Of a stretch of DNA of 6,060 nucleotides, positions 1 through 5,456 are shown in pieces (the stretch's first letter is position 1; every line of letters begins with the position of its first letter). Source of the stretch: an uncultured Saprospiraceae bacterium (lineage in GTDB: Bacteria > Bacteroidota > Bacteroidia > Chitinophagales > Saprospiraceae); NCBI GenBank assembly GCA_937864255.1, contig CALMIT010000273.1:1-6060 (forward strand). The letters are read 5' to 3'. The position numbers and the translations under genes were made by a program. The notes beneath the pieces were generated by a model. It did not search any database, was not told the origin of the DNA, and was given only the letters and a program-made list of their open reading frames with translations.

Positions 1-80
1 CTAATAAAACTCTTCCCCCCCCCCTTTTTAGAAAAAAAAAACCCTTGGGGGCGGGTAAAAATTTTTTTTGTTTTCCAAAT
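1..80. other. Homopolymer-rich, probably erroneous contig edge
   Basis: This stretch is almost entirely homopolymer runs: ten C (15-24), five T (25-29), ten A (32-41), five G (47-51), five A (57-61) and eight T (62-69). Nothing else in the window looks like this. It coincides with the point where the PorZ-like reading frame, read on the minus strand, loses its family-like sequence and soon stops. The simplest reading is poor-quality consensus at the end of a contig, not biology. The stop codon at 28-30 should therefore not be trusted as the true end of the gene. Confidence 0.7.
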
Positions 81-1164
81 AACCGCCGGTAGCAAGCCAG
101 AGTACGCCGTTTTTCACATCCATGTCCCAAATATTGCCGGTAGGCGGCCCGTCGAAAGTAGTAAAGGCGCAGTCGGCAGCATTGATCGCGGGCAACATTC
201 TGAACTGGTTATCAAAATCTGCAAACCAGATTTGCCCTTTTTCATCTTCGACGGCGAAAGCGGAATTGCTGCTTGTACAATTCTGGCTCAGCATCGTCGC
301 ATTGCCGGCAGCGTCAAAAGCAATCACTTTGTCTGTCCAGCAACTCAATTGACAATCAAGCCCCAGCAGCAAATGAGCGCCTTCGGATGAAAGGAAGTTT
401 ATCTTATACCCCGCCTCTTCATAAAACAAATTGAGGGCGCCGTTTTGATAGGTAAAAAGGCGATTGTCAATATTCAAAAAAAGTTTGTCGTCGTAAACCA
501 ACAAATCGCTGGAAGAGAAATCATCGGGAAAACCTTCCCCGCTCCCCAAAAGCACCCAGTTGCTGCTAAAATCCTGCAAGTTGACGCCGGGTGCGTCGGC
601 GGCGCGGTAGATGCCCTCGCCGGTAGCGGCATAAATAAACCCCTCATACACAGCCACATCAAACACCGGCGTGCCAGTGCGTACGTCGTTCAGAAAGGTT
701 GCATTTGTGGTATTCAACTCCAAAAGTCCGAAGCCGGTGCTGATGAAAGCGCGCGCGGGCCCGGCAAACGAAACATTATAAATCTTACGGTCGCCGAGTA
801 TTTCCGTATTTTTTAAAAAAGGAAGATTGATCAACGCTTCGCTGCTCATCAGGTCAATGTTTCCGTTGGAATAGACGATGACAAGTACATCGCCGCCGGG
901 ACTGTGTTTTACAATCGAAATGCCCACATCGCTCAGTCCTTCCACTTTTGAAAGCCGTCGTACGGACATGTCCGATTTGTCAATAGACAAGAGTGAAAAA
1001 TCGCTCGCATAAAAAATGAACTTTTCGTTTTGGCTCACAGATATGCCTTTGTTGTAAGGCAGGTAAGAGCGCCATTGACCGATTGCCTGTACGCTTTGCG
1101 CGGAGGCAGAGGCGGCAAAAAAAATCAAAATCGCGGAAATGAGCAGGATCTTCGTTTTATTCAT
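28..1164 (-). CDS. porZ: PorZ-like type IX secretion system protein, N-terminal part (truncated)
   Basis: PorZ is a cell-surface component of the Bacteroidota type IX secretion system and works with the PorU sortase/attachment complex, delivering anionic LPS for cargo anchoring. Residues 1-22 are a clear Sec signal peptide (basic start, hydrophobic core, A-S-A before Q23). The mature start, G-Q-W-R-S-Y-L-P-Y at about 29-37, matches the family opening. It is followed by beta-propeller-like strands with family landmarks: S-K-V-E-G-L-S-D-V-G-I-S (72-83), Y-S-N-G-N-I-D-L (98-105) and S-T-G-F-G-L-L-E-L-N (142-151). Four cysteines (271, 275, 296, 332) could form disulfides in the envelope. Family members are about 770 residues with two propellers and a C-terminal sorting domain; only about 361 believable residues are present. 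The last ~17 residues come from the homopolymer edge, so the end is artificial. The family call is by sequence recognition, and a generic two-component-regulator propeller protein is the main alternative. Confidence 0.8.
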   Translation of the reverse strand: MNKTKILLISAILIFFAASASAQSVQAIGQWRSYLPYNKGISVSQNEKFIFYASDFSLLSIDKSDMSVRRLSKVEGLSDVGISIVKHSPGGDVLVIVYSNGNIDLMSSEALINLPFLKNTEILGDRKIYNVSFAGPARAFISTGFGLLELNTTNATFLNDVRTGTPVFDVAVYEGFIYAATGEGIYRAADAPGVNLQDFSSNWVLLGSGEGFPDDFSSSDLLVYDDKLFLNIDNRLFTYQNGALNLFYEEAGYKINFLSSEGAHLLLGLDCQLSCWTDKVIAFDAAGNATMLSQNCTSSNSAFAVEDEKGQIWFADFDNQFRMLPAINAADCAFTTFDGPPTGNIWDMDVKNGVLWLATGGYLENKKNFYPPPRVFFF

Positions 1165-1220
1165 TTTTTAAAGTCATTTTCAAAAAAACACAACGAACGG
1201 TGGCTCCAAAACAAGCCGGA

Positions 1221-1228
1221 CAAAGTTA
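1221..1228 (-). promoter_or_regulatory. Bacteroidota -7 element for the porZ-like gene
   Basis: The minus strand reads TAACTTTG here, an exact match to the TAnnTTTG -7 consensus used by the Bacteroidota primary sigma factor. It lies 56 bases upstream of the start codon, giving an expected leader of about 50 bases. No good TTTG -33 element is visible at the usual 19-21 base spacing; only A/T-rich sequence is there. Its position in the 153-base gap after nadD suggests that the porZ-like gene is transcribed separately. Confidence 0.45.
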
Positions 1229-1317
1229 TTATTGTTTGGTCCTTTTTCTTTAAAAACGGGAAAGAATGATTTGTCGGCAGCGTGAAATGCGGGCAGAATT
1301 TAAAGCGCGGAATTGCT

Positions 1318-1893
1318 TCAGCGGTACAAACGACTTTCTTCGAGGTATCGAAAAACGGCATCGGGTACGAGGTAACGCACCGATTTTCCCGTTTTCAGAC
1401 ATTCGCGGATGAAAGTAGCCGAAATATCAAGCATGGGCGCTTCGAAATAATGGATGTTCGGATGCGTGTCCCACTCGCTTTTTTCACTATTCGGGCGTTT
1501 ATAAAGATAAATTTGATAGTCGCGCAGCAGGATTTCATAGTTTTTCCATTTGTGCAGGGTGGCAAGATTGTCGCCGCCCATGATCAGCACAAATTTTTTT
1601 TCGGGATATTTTTCTTTTAAAAAAACGAGCGTGTCAATGGTGTAGGAAGGTTTGGGCAGGCTGAACTCCACGTCGCTAGCTTTGAGCAGTTGATTGTCGC
1701 CGACGGCGAGGTGTACGAGGTGCAGTCGGTCGTAATCGCGGGCCAGCGTGGATTTGTTTTTGAGCGGATTTTGAGGCGACACGACCAGCCAAACCTGATC
1801 CAGGTCCGTATGTGTGGCCATAAAATTGGCGATAATCATGTGCCCCACATGCACCGGATTAAAAGACCCGAAAAACAATCCGATTTTCATCAT
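1318..1893 (-). CDS. nadD: Nicotinate-nucleotide adenylyltransferase (NadD)
   Basis: This cytoplasmic enzyme transfers AMP from ATP to nicotinate mononucleotide, giving deamido-NAD in NAD synthesis. The 191 residues match the usual family length. The nucleotidyltransferase signature G-S-F-N-P-V-H-V-G-H (9-18) carries the H-x-x-H ATP-binding motif. K-P-S-Y-T-I-D-T-L (81-89), the M-G-G-D-N-L...L-H-K-W block (105-117) and I-S-A-T-F-I-R-E (157-164, the ISSTxIR motif) follow in family order. Two consecutive ATGs begin the frame (1893 and 1890) and either could be used. The gene starts 3 bases after the stop of the lipoprotein gene, so the two are almost certainly co-transcribed. No Shine-Dalgarno sequence is visible, which is normal for this phylum. 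Confidence 0.95.
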   Translation of the reverse strand: MMKIGLFFGSFNPVHVGHMIIANFMATHTDLDQVWLVVSPQNPLKNKSTLARDYDRLHLVHLAVGDNQLLKASDVEFSLPKPSYTIDTLVFLKEKYPEKKFVLIMGGDNLATLHKWKNYEILLRDYQIYLYKRPNSEKSEWDTHPNIHYFEAPMLDISATFIRECLKTGKSVRYLVPDAVFRYLEESRLYR

Positions 1894-1896
1894 ATT

Positions 1897-2352
1897 TCAA
1901 ATATCGAAGCCGGTGCTGTCTGCCGCTTCATCAGTATTTTCAAATATTTCTTCTTCGGGCGTAGCCGTGTCTTCGACGATGTCCACCAGCCATTGCCCGT
2001 TTATTTTTTTCAGTATAAAACTGTCGCGAAAGCGCTCGCCTTCTTCGTGCAGCACATAGTAGCAGACCGCGTCGTCGTCGGTTTCCTTGCAGGTCATGGT
2101 CACAAATTCCGTGTGCATGATTTCGAGGCTGTCCTCTTCGCCGAGCATGATACTTTGTATGGATTCTATGACCAGGATGGCCGCGGGTGTGCTTAATTTT
2201 TTGGCTTTGTCAAATTCGTTGACGTCTATATACTTCTGCCAGGCGCGCGCTACTTCCTCCGGCGTATTGGGCAATTCGGCATCGCCGGAAGCCGCCTGCT
2301 CGCTTTTGCAGGCCGAAAACAAAATGAAAATGAAAAAAAATAATTTGGGCAT
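1897..2352 (-). CDS. Small lipoprotein with possible NTF2-like (DUF4878-like) domain
   Basis: No characterised homologue is recognised. Residues 1-15 form a short lipoprotein signal (hydrophobic F/I/L stretch 4-12, then F-S-A-C with the lipidation cysteine at 15), so the protein is probably anchored in the envelope. Position -3 is Phe where Leu is usual, a mild deviation. The mature part begins with a short linker, then P-E-E-V-A-R-A-W-Q-K-Y-I-D-V-N-E-F-D-K-A-K-K-L, the helix pattern that opens NTF2-like/DUF4878 lipoproteins. Later come strands ending in I-N-G-Q-W-L-V-D-I-V, the typical final strand of that fold. An acidic tail (about 130-151) follows. Two cysteines (about 88 and 97) lie on adjacent predicted strands and could pair. 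It sits 56 bases after the hendecad-repeat gene and 3 bases before nadD, suggesting one transcript. The fold assignment is inference from pattern; function is unknown. Confidence 0.75.
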   Translation of the reverse strand: MPKLFFFIFILFSACKSEQAASGDAELPNTPEEVARAWQKYIDVNEFDKAKKLSTPAAILVIESIQSIMLGEEDSLEIMHTEFVTMTCKETDDDAVCYYVLHEEGERFRDSFILKKINGQWLVDIVEDTATPEEEIFENTDEAADSTGFDI

Positions 2353-2408
2353 GGTGTTGTGGTCTGTGATCTATGTTTTGTGCTGTGATTCTGTAAAAGC
2401 AGCAGAGC

Positions 2409-3437
2409 TTATTCCTCATCAATGATGGCGTCATCAATCAGGTGGTCGCCATCGCCATTCCCGTCTTCAAATCCGCCGATGCTGCCTTTGCCCTCCGGCT
2501 TTTTGGTTTCCGGCGGAGTGCTGAGCAAATTATTCAATTTTTCAGCTTCATTGTTGCTGATGACGCCGTCGCTGGTTTCATCGGCTTTAGGGGCGGGATT
2601 TTTTGCTTTTGGCGGGTTGGCGTCGAAAGCGTGGTGGTCGCCATCGGCATATTTTTTTGCCTTATCAAAAAAGCTGTCGTGTTTTTCAAAGAGACTTTCG
2701 CCGGTAGTGTGCGGGGTTGTCGGCTCTTTTTCCTCGCCCCAGTCGCCGGCTTTTTCTTTGAGTTTTTGCTCCAGATTGTCCACGGCTTTGTTTGCTTTTT
2801 CTATGAGGCTGTCCATCGTTTCGGGAGCGTGTTCGATGGCGTCTTTTGCTTTATCTGCCAGCTCAGAAGTTTTGTCCAGTATTTTTCCGCCGATATTTTC
2901 TGAGAGCGATTTAGTTTTTTCCCACACGTCGCCGGCTTTTTCGATCACTTCTCCGCCCACTCTTTCTGACACGTCCATCACTTTACCGCCTATTTCTTCG
3001 GCTACCGACTTTGTTTTTTCCCAACCTTCGCCTGCTTTTTCTGCCGCTTTGTCGGTCATTTTTACGGAATCATCCATCACTTTATCGCCCATATTTTCTG
3101 CAAAAGTCTGGGTCTGATCGAGTTTTTCCCCTGCCTTATCTGCCAGATCGCTGCCAGATGATTTGACCGAGTCAGCGGCATCTTTGCCGGTATCTATCAC
3201 TTTTTCACCAATATTTTCTGCTACGTCTTTGAGTTTTTCCCAGGCATCGCCCGCTTTGTCCATCACATCTTCGCCGATATCTTCCAGTTTGTCTTTGGTT
3301 TTGTCCACCCATTCGCCGGCTTGTTGCGAGGCTTTATCCATTGTTTCTTTACCGCTTTCCACGGCTTTGTCGGCGGCAGATTTGGTGACGGATTTTGCTC
3401 CGAAAAGCAATCTTTTGAAATCATTCAGGATACCCAT
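2409..3437 (-). CDS. LEA/apolipoprotein-like 11-residue-repeat helical protein with acidic EF-hand-like tail
   Basis: No named family is certain. The 342-residue protein has no signal peptide or membrane segment and is rich in Lys, Asp, Glu and Ala. After a short amphipathic start (M-G-I-L-N-D-F-K-R-L-L-F), residues 39-199 are an array of 11-residue units alternating between a K-A-G-x-x-W-E-K-x-K-x type, a V-A-E-x-I-G-x-K-V-x-D type and a looser third type. This resembles group 3 LEA proteins, synuclein and exchangeable apolipoproteins: long amphipathic helices that bind membranes or protect proteins during drying or stress. Another helical stretch (about 200-233) follows. The last ~105 residues are Pro/Gly/Asp-rich and disordered-looking, with a loop D-E-T-S-D-G-V-I-S-N-N-E (286-297) that fits the EF-hand pattern and a second Asp-rich segment (325-336). 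A protective or membrane/polymer-binding role is inference. The gene leads the minus-strand group with the lipoprotein and nadD, and is divergent from fur. Confidence 0.8.
   Translation of the reverse strand: MGILNDFKRLLFGAKSVTKSAADKAVESGKETMDKASQQAGEWVDKTKDKLEDIGEDVMDKAGDAWEKLKDVAENIGEKVIDTGKDAADSVKSSGSDLADKAGEKLDQTQTFAENMGDKVMDDSVKMTDKAAEKAGEGWEKTKSVAEEIGGKVMDVSERVGGEVIEKAGDVWEKTKSLSENIGGKILDKTSELADKAKDAIEHAPETMDSLIEKANKAVDNLEQKLKEKAGDWGEEKEPTTPHTTGESLFEKHDSFFDKAKKYADGDHHAFDANPPKAKNPAPKADETSDGVISNNEAEKLNNLLSTPPETKKPEGKGSIGGFEDGNGDGDHLIDDAIIDEE
2841..3323 (-). repeat. Tandem 33-base (11-codon) degenerate repeat array
   Basis: Within the hendecad-repeat gene, codons 39-199 divide into consecutive 11-codon units. 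Clear ones begin at residues 39, 50, 61, 72, 83, then after a 7-residue unit (94-100) at 101, 112, 123, 134, 145, 156, 167, 178 and 189. The units also group into a 33-residue (99-base) higher-order period, seen best from 101 to 199, where K-A-G starts each block at 101, 134 and 167. A Trp recurs at the same position in most K-A-G units (43, 66, 139, 172), with Leu at 106. The array probably grew by internal duplication. Confidence 0.8.
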
Positions 3438-3502
3438 GACGTTTGTTTTTTGGATTTTTTAAAAATGATCGTTTGCCTTTGACCGGCGCTTCAATTCGCT
3501 CC

Positions 3503-3534
3503 CGAAAGTAGGCAAGGATTGCGGTTTGAAAAAA
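3503..3534 (-). promoter_or_regulatory. Candidate promoter for the hendecad-repeat gene
   Basis: On the minus strand TACTTTCG (3510-3503) matches TAnnTTTG at all but one position. A T-rich TTTTTTC (3534-3528) lies 17 bases upstream in the place of the -33 element. Transcription would begin about 60 bases before the ATG at 3437. This is a one-mismatch match by eye, so confidence is low. Confidence 0.3.
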
Positions 3535-3557
3535 TTTTGCCCCCGATTTTTAAAACG

Positions 3558-3597
3558 CCGGCAAATCTGCCCTTGTTCGCTGCCTGTTTTTTGCCGG
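3558..3597. repeat. 8-base perfect inverted repeat with 24-base loop
   Basis: CCGGCAAA (3558-3565) and TTTGCCGG (3590-3597) are exact reverse complements. A smaller hairpin-capable GGCA-AATC-TGCC overlaps the left arm. It lies between the two proposed divergent promoters, so an operator or a transcript hairpin is possible; a terminator is unlikely because no T tract follows the right arm in the plus direction. Confidence 0.4.
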
Positions 3598-3606
3598 ATT
3601 CGGGTT

Positions 3607-3620
3607 TAAGTACAAACTTA
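3607..3620. promoter_or_regulatory. Candidate operator dyad TAAGT-ACAA-ACTTA upstream of fur
   Basis: This is a perfect 5-base inverted repeat around a 4-base centre, flanked by GGG on the left and CCC on the right (offset by one base). It sits just upstream of the proposed fur -33 element, a plausible place for a regulator to bind. It does not resemble the known Fur or PerR boxes, and short AT-rich dyads occur by chance. Confidence 0.25.
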
Positions 3621-3627
3621 GCCCAAC

Positions 3628-3662
3628 TTTGTCCCGCACTCGCGTGTTTTCTACTAACTTTG
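3628..3662 (+). promoter_or_regulatory. Candidate Bacteroidota promoter for fur
   Basis: TTTG (3628-3631) and TAACTTTG (3655-3662) match the -33 and -7 consensus elements of Bacteroidota promoters, with a 23-base spacer that is slightly longer than the usual 19-21. Transcription would start near 3670, leaving a leader of about 90 bases before the ATG at 3763. The -7 sequence is identical to the one upstream of the porZ-like gene. Confidence 0.45.
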
Positions 3663-3762
3663 CCATTGTATCGAAACACGGCGGCTCGGGCTTGATTGTC
3701 GGCGCGCGGCGACCCGTTTCAGACGATAGTAAAGACGTTTTTTATTAAAATTGTCACCCAAG

Positions 3763-4245
3763 ATGACGCACAGAAACGAGGAAGAAATTATCAAAGAGGT
3801 GAAAAATATTTTTTCATCGCATCTGGAAACGCACGCTTACCGCAAAACTCCCGAACGATTTGCCATCCTGGAGGAAATATACCGCCGCAACGACCACTTC
3901 GACGCCGAGGCGCTTTACATTCACATGAAAAATCGCAACTATCGCGTCAGCCGCGCTACCGTGTACAACACGCTGGAACTGCTCGTCACCTGCGATTTGG
4001 TGAAAAAACACCAGTTTGGCAAAAACCTGGCGCAATATGAAAAATCATACGGCTACAAACAGCACGATCACCTTATTTGTGTGGATTGTGGCAAGGTGCT
4101 CGAATTTTGCGACCCGCGCATTCAGCAAATCAAAAACATGATGGGCGACCTGCTCAAATTCAACATCACCCACCATTCGCTCAATCTTTACGGACAGTGC
4201 GATGGCGCCTGCGAAAAAACCAGGAAACAAGAGCCGCAGTCCTGA
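3763..4245 (+). CDS. fur: Fur-family metal-responsive transcriptional regulator
   Basis: This cytoplasmic dimeric repressor senses a metal (iron in Fur, zinc in Zur, peroxide via iron in PerR) and binds DNA. I start at the ATG at 3763 (160 residues) and not at the in-frame TTG 12 bases upstream. The N-terminal winged helix contains K-T-P-E-R-F-A-I-L (28-36) and the recognition helix S-R-A-T-V-Y-N-T-L (63-71). The hinge leads to H-D-H-L-I-C-V-D-C-G-K-V-L-E-F (101-115), holding regulatory-site histidines 101 and 103 and the first structural zinc pair C106/C109. The second pair is C146 and C150, spaced C-x3-C where C-x2-C or C-x4-C are the familiar forms. Length is slightly above the family average. 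Fur, Zur and PerR cannot be separated from sequence alone, though H-H-S-L-N-L-Y-G resembles true Fur. Confidence 0.9.
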   Translation: MTHRNEEEIIKEVKNIFSSHLETHAYRKTPERFAILEEIYRRNDHFDAEALYIHMKNRNYRVSRATVYNTLELLVTCDLVKKHQFGKNLAQYEKSYGYKQHDHLICVDCGKVLEFCDPRIQQIKNMMGDLLKFNITHHSLNLYGQCDGACEKTRKQEPQS

Positions 4246-4310
4246 AATTCGCCGCCGATATTTTTTGAAAAATCAGTTTCTTTGCCGCTCAGTCCTAATC
4301 CAACAAGTAC

Positions 4311-5417
4311 ATGCACATTAAGCCTTTCAGAGCCGTTTATCCGAAACTGGAGTTCATCGCCTCCCCGGATTCTTTTTTTTCTACCGTAAAAGAAGATTAT
4401 CCGGCATACAAGCAGGACGGTTTTTTTATCAAAACCGATACGGACGCTTTTTACATTTACCAGATACTGACGCCCCGCCGCAGGTACCTGGGGTTGATAG
4501 CCGCCTCCGACGTACAGGATTTTCTGGACGGCAATATTTTAAAACACGAAGATACGCTCACCGCGCTCGAACAGGTGCAAATGCACCTGCTTTTCAGGCG
4601 CAATGCCGTGGTCAAACCGGTGCTGCTCACCTATCCGAAAGTGGATGAAATTGAGCAGTGGATGGAAGATTATATAAAATCCGGCTCGTCTTTTTTTTCG
4701 ATTGATTTTGAATTTGAAGAAGAACACCACCGCCTTTGGAAGGTAGAAGACGCCGCCGACATAGCGCACTTGAAAAGGCTTTTTGCCGAAAAAATTCCCA
4801 AAACTTATATCGCCGACGGGCATCACCGCACCTCCACCTCGGCGCTGATGTACGAAAAATCAAAGGACACGGATCCTGAAAAATACCGCTATTTTCTTAC
4901 GGCGTTTTTCTCTTTTTCCGACTTGGAAATTTTCGATTATAACCGCATCGTACGTGGATTGAATGACAACACGGACGCGATGTTTATGGCAAAATTGTCG
5001 CAGGTTTTTGATATTGAAGTGATGAGCGCCCCCGGCAAACCTTCCAAAAAACACGAGTTGGTGTTGTTTTTTAACCACAGTTGGTACCGGCTCAACTGGC
5101 GTGCAAAAGTGCTGGAAAAATATGCAGGCAGGCCTGTGCTGCTTGATGCCACGATGCTCAACGAACAAGTGCTGGCGCCCATCCTCGGCATTGCCGACGA
5201 GCGCAACGATAGCCGGATCAAATATATGGAGGGTCCGAAAGGCATTGAAGGCGTGCGCGAAATCGTCCTGCGCAACGAGAACAGGGTAGGATTTTTGCTC
5301 TACCCGGTGGGCTGGGATGATTTTTTGAAAATTGCCGACATGGGTCGAATCATGCCGCCCAAATCCACCTGGTTTGAGCCGCGTATGAAAAACGGTATCA
5401 TCGTGCAGGAAATCTGA
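4311..5417 (+). CDS. DUF1015 family protein
   Basis: This 368-residue protein has no signal peptide or membrane segment and is expected in the cytoplasm; the family has no firmly established function. Family marks in order: M-H-I-K-P-F-R-A (1-8), G-N-I-L-K-H-E (74-80, the G-N-I-x-x-H-E block), the L-L-F-R-R-N-A...K-P-V-L-L-T-Y region (93-108), and I-A-D-G-H-H-R (167-173), the hallmark motif and probable active or ligand site. Downstream N-x-x-V-x-G-L follows at about 216-221. The P-P-Y-D-V motif often found near the N-terminus of the family is absent; A-S-P-D-S-F-F occupies that place. The start fits the family's M-x-I-K-P-F opening, and no Shine-Dalgarno is visible. It lies 65 bases after fur and 39 bases before the zinc hydrolase. 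Three T8/T7 tracts (4373-4380, 4422-4428, 4691-4698) encode Phe and are intact. Confidence 0.88.
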   Translation: MHIKPFRAVYPKLEFIASPDSFFSTVKEDYPAYKQDGFFIKTDTDAFYIYQILTPRRRYLGLIAASDVQDFLDGNILKHEDTLTALEQVQMHLLFRRNAVVKPVLLTYPKVDEIEQWMEDYIKSGSSFFSIDFEFEEEHHRLWKVEDAADIAHLKRLFAEKIPKTYIADGHHRTSTSALMYEKSKDTDPEKYRYFLTAFFSFSDLEIFDYNRIVRGLNDNTDAMFMAKLSQVFDIEVMSAPGKPSKKHELVLFFNHSWYRLNWRAKVLEKYAGRPVLLDATMLNEQVLAPILGIADERNDSRIKYMEGPKGIEGVREIVLRNENRVGFLLYPVGWDDFLKIADMGRIMPPKSTWFEPRMKNGIIVQEI

Positions 5418-5456
5418 CCGGCATTTAAAAAAACAATTTTTGACAAGAGTATAAAA

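Larger units (their letters stand above)
3438..3762. other. Divergent intergenic region between the hendecad-repeat gene and fur
   Basis: This 325-base non-coding stretch lies between two divergently transcribed genes. I see candidate promoter elements in both directions and two inverted repeats, listed separately. Open frames within it, such as a 62-codon minus-strand frame at 3491-3679, show no recognisable protein pattern and overlap the proposed regulatory elements, so I treat the region as regulatory. No classical Fur box or PerR box is apparent by eye. Confidence 0.6.

Noticed and set aside
1241..1260. Hairpin-like CC-TTTTT-CTTT-AAAAA-CGGG as a terminator after nadD
   Set aside because: The stem is mostly A-T pairs with a mismatch near the base and no T tract follows on the minus strand, so a terminator is not supported.
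2422..3462. Long plus-strand open frames (231 and 99 codons) rich in Ser, Phe and Pro opposite the repeat gene
   Set aside because: They arise from the complement of the repetitive Lys/Asp/Glu/Ala codons; the minus-strand frame is continuous and has coherent repeats.
3491..3679. 62-codon minus-strand open frame in the divergent intergenic region
   Set aside because: No domain, signal or compositional support, and it covers the proposed promoter elements of both flanking genes.
3751..3762. TTG start codon for the Fur-family gene
   Set aside because: An ATG lies 12 bases downstream; the extra four residues add no family-conserved sequence and no ribosome-binding signal favours the TTG.
4260..4284. 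Promoter for the DUF1015 gene (TTTG ... TTTCTTTG)
   Set aside because: The spacer would be only about 9 bases and the -7 element is imperfect; read-through from fur is equally likely.
4373..4698. Poly-T tracts in the DUF1015 gene as phase-variation sites
   Set aside because: Runs of 7-8 T encoding Phe pairs are common in this sequence, the frame is intact, and a housekeeping-type cytoplasmic protein is not a usual phase-variable gene.
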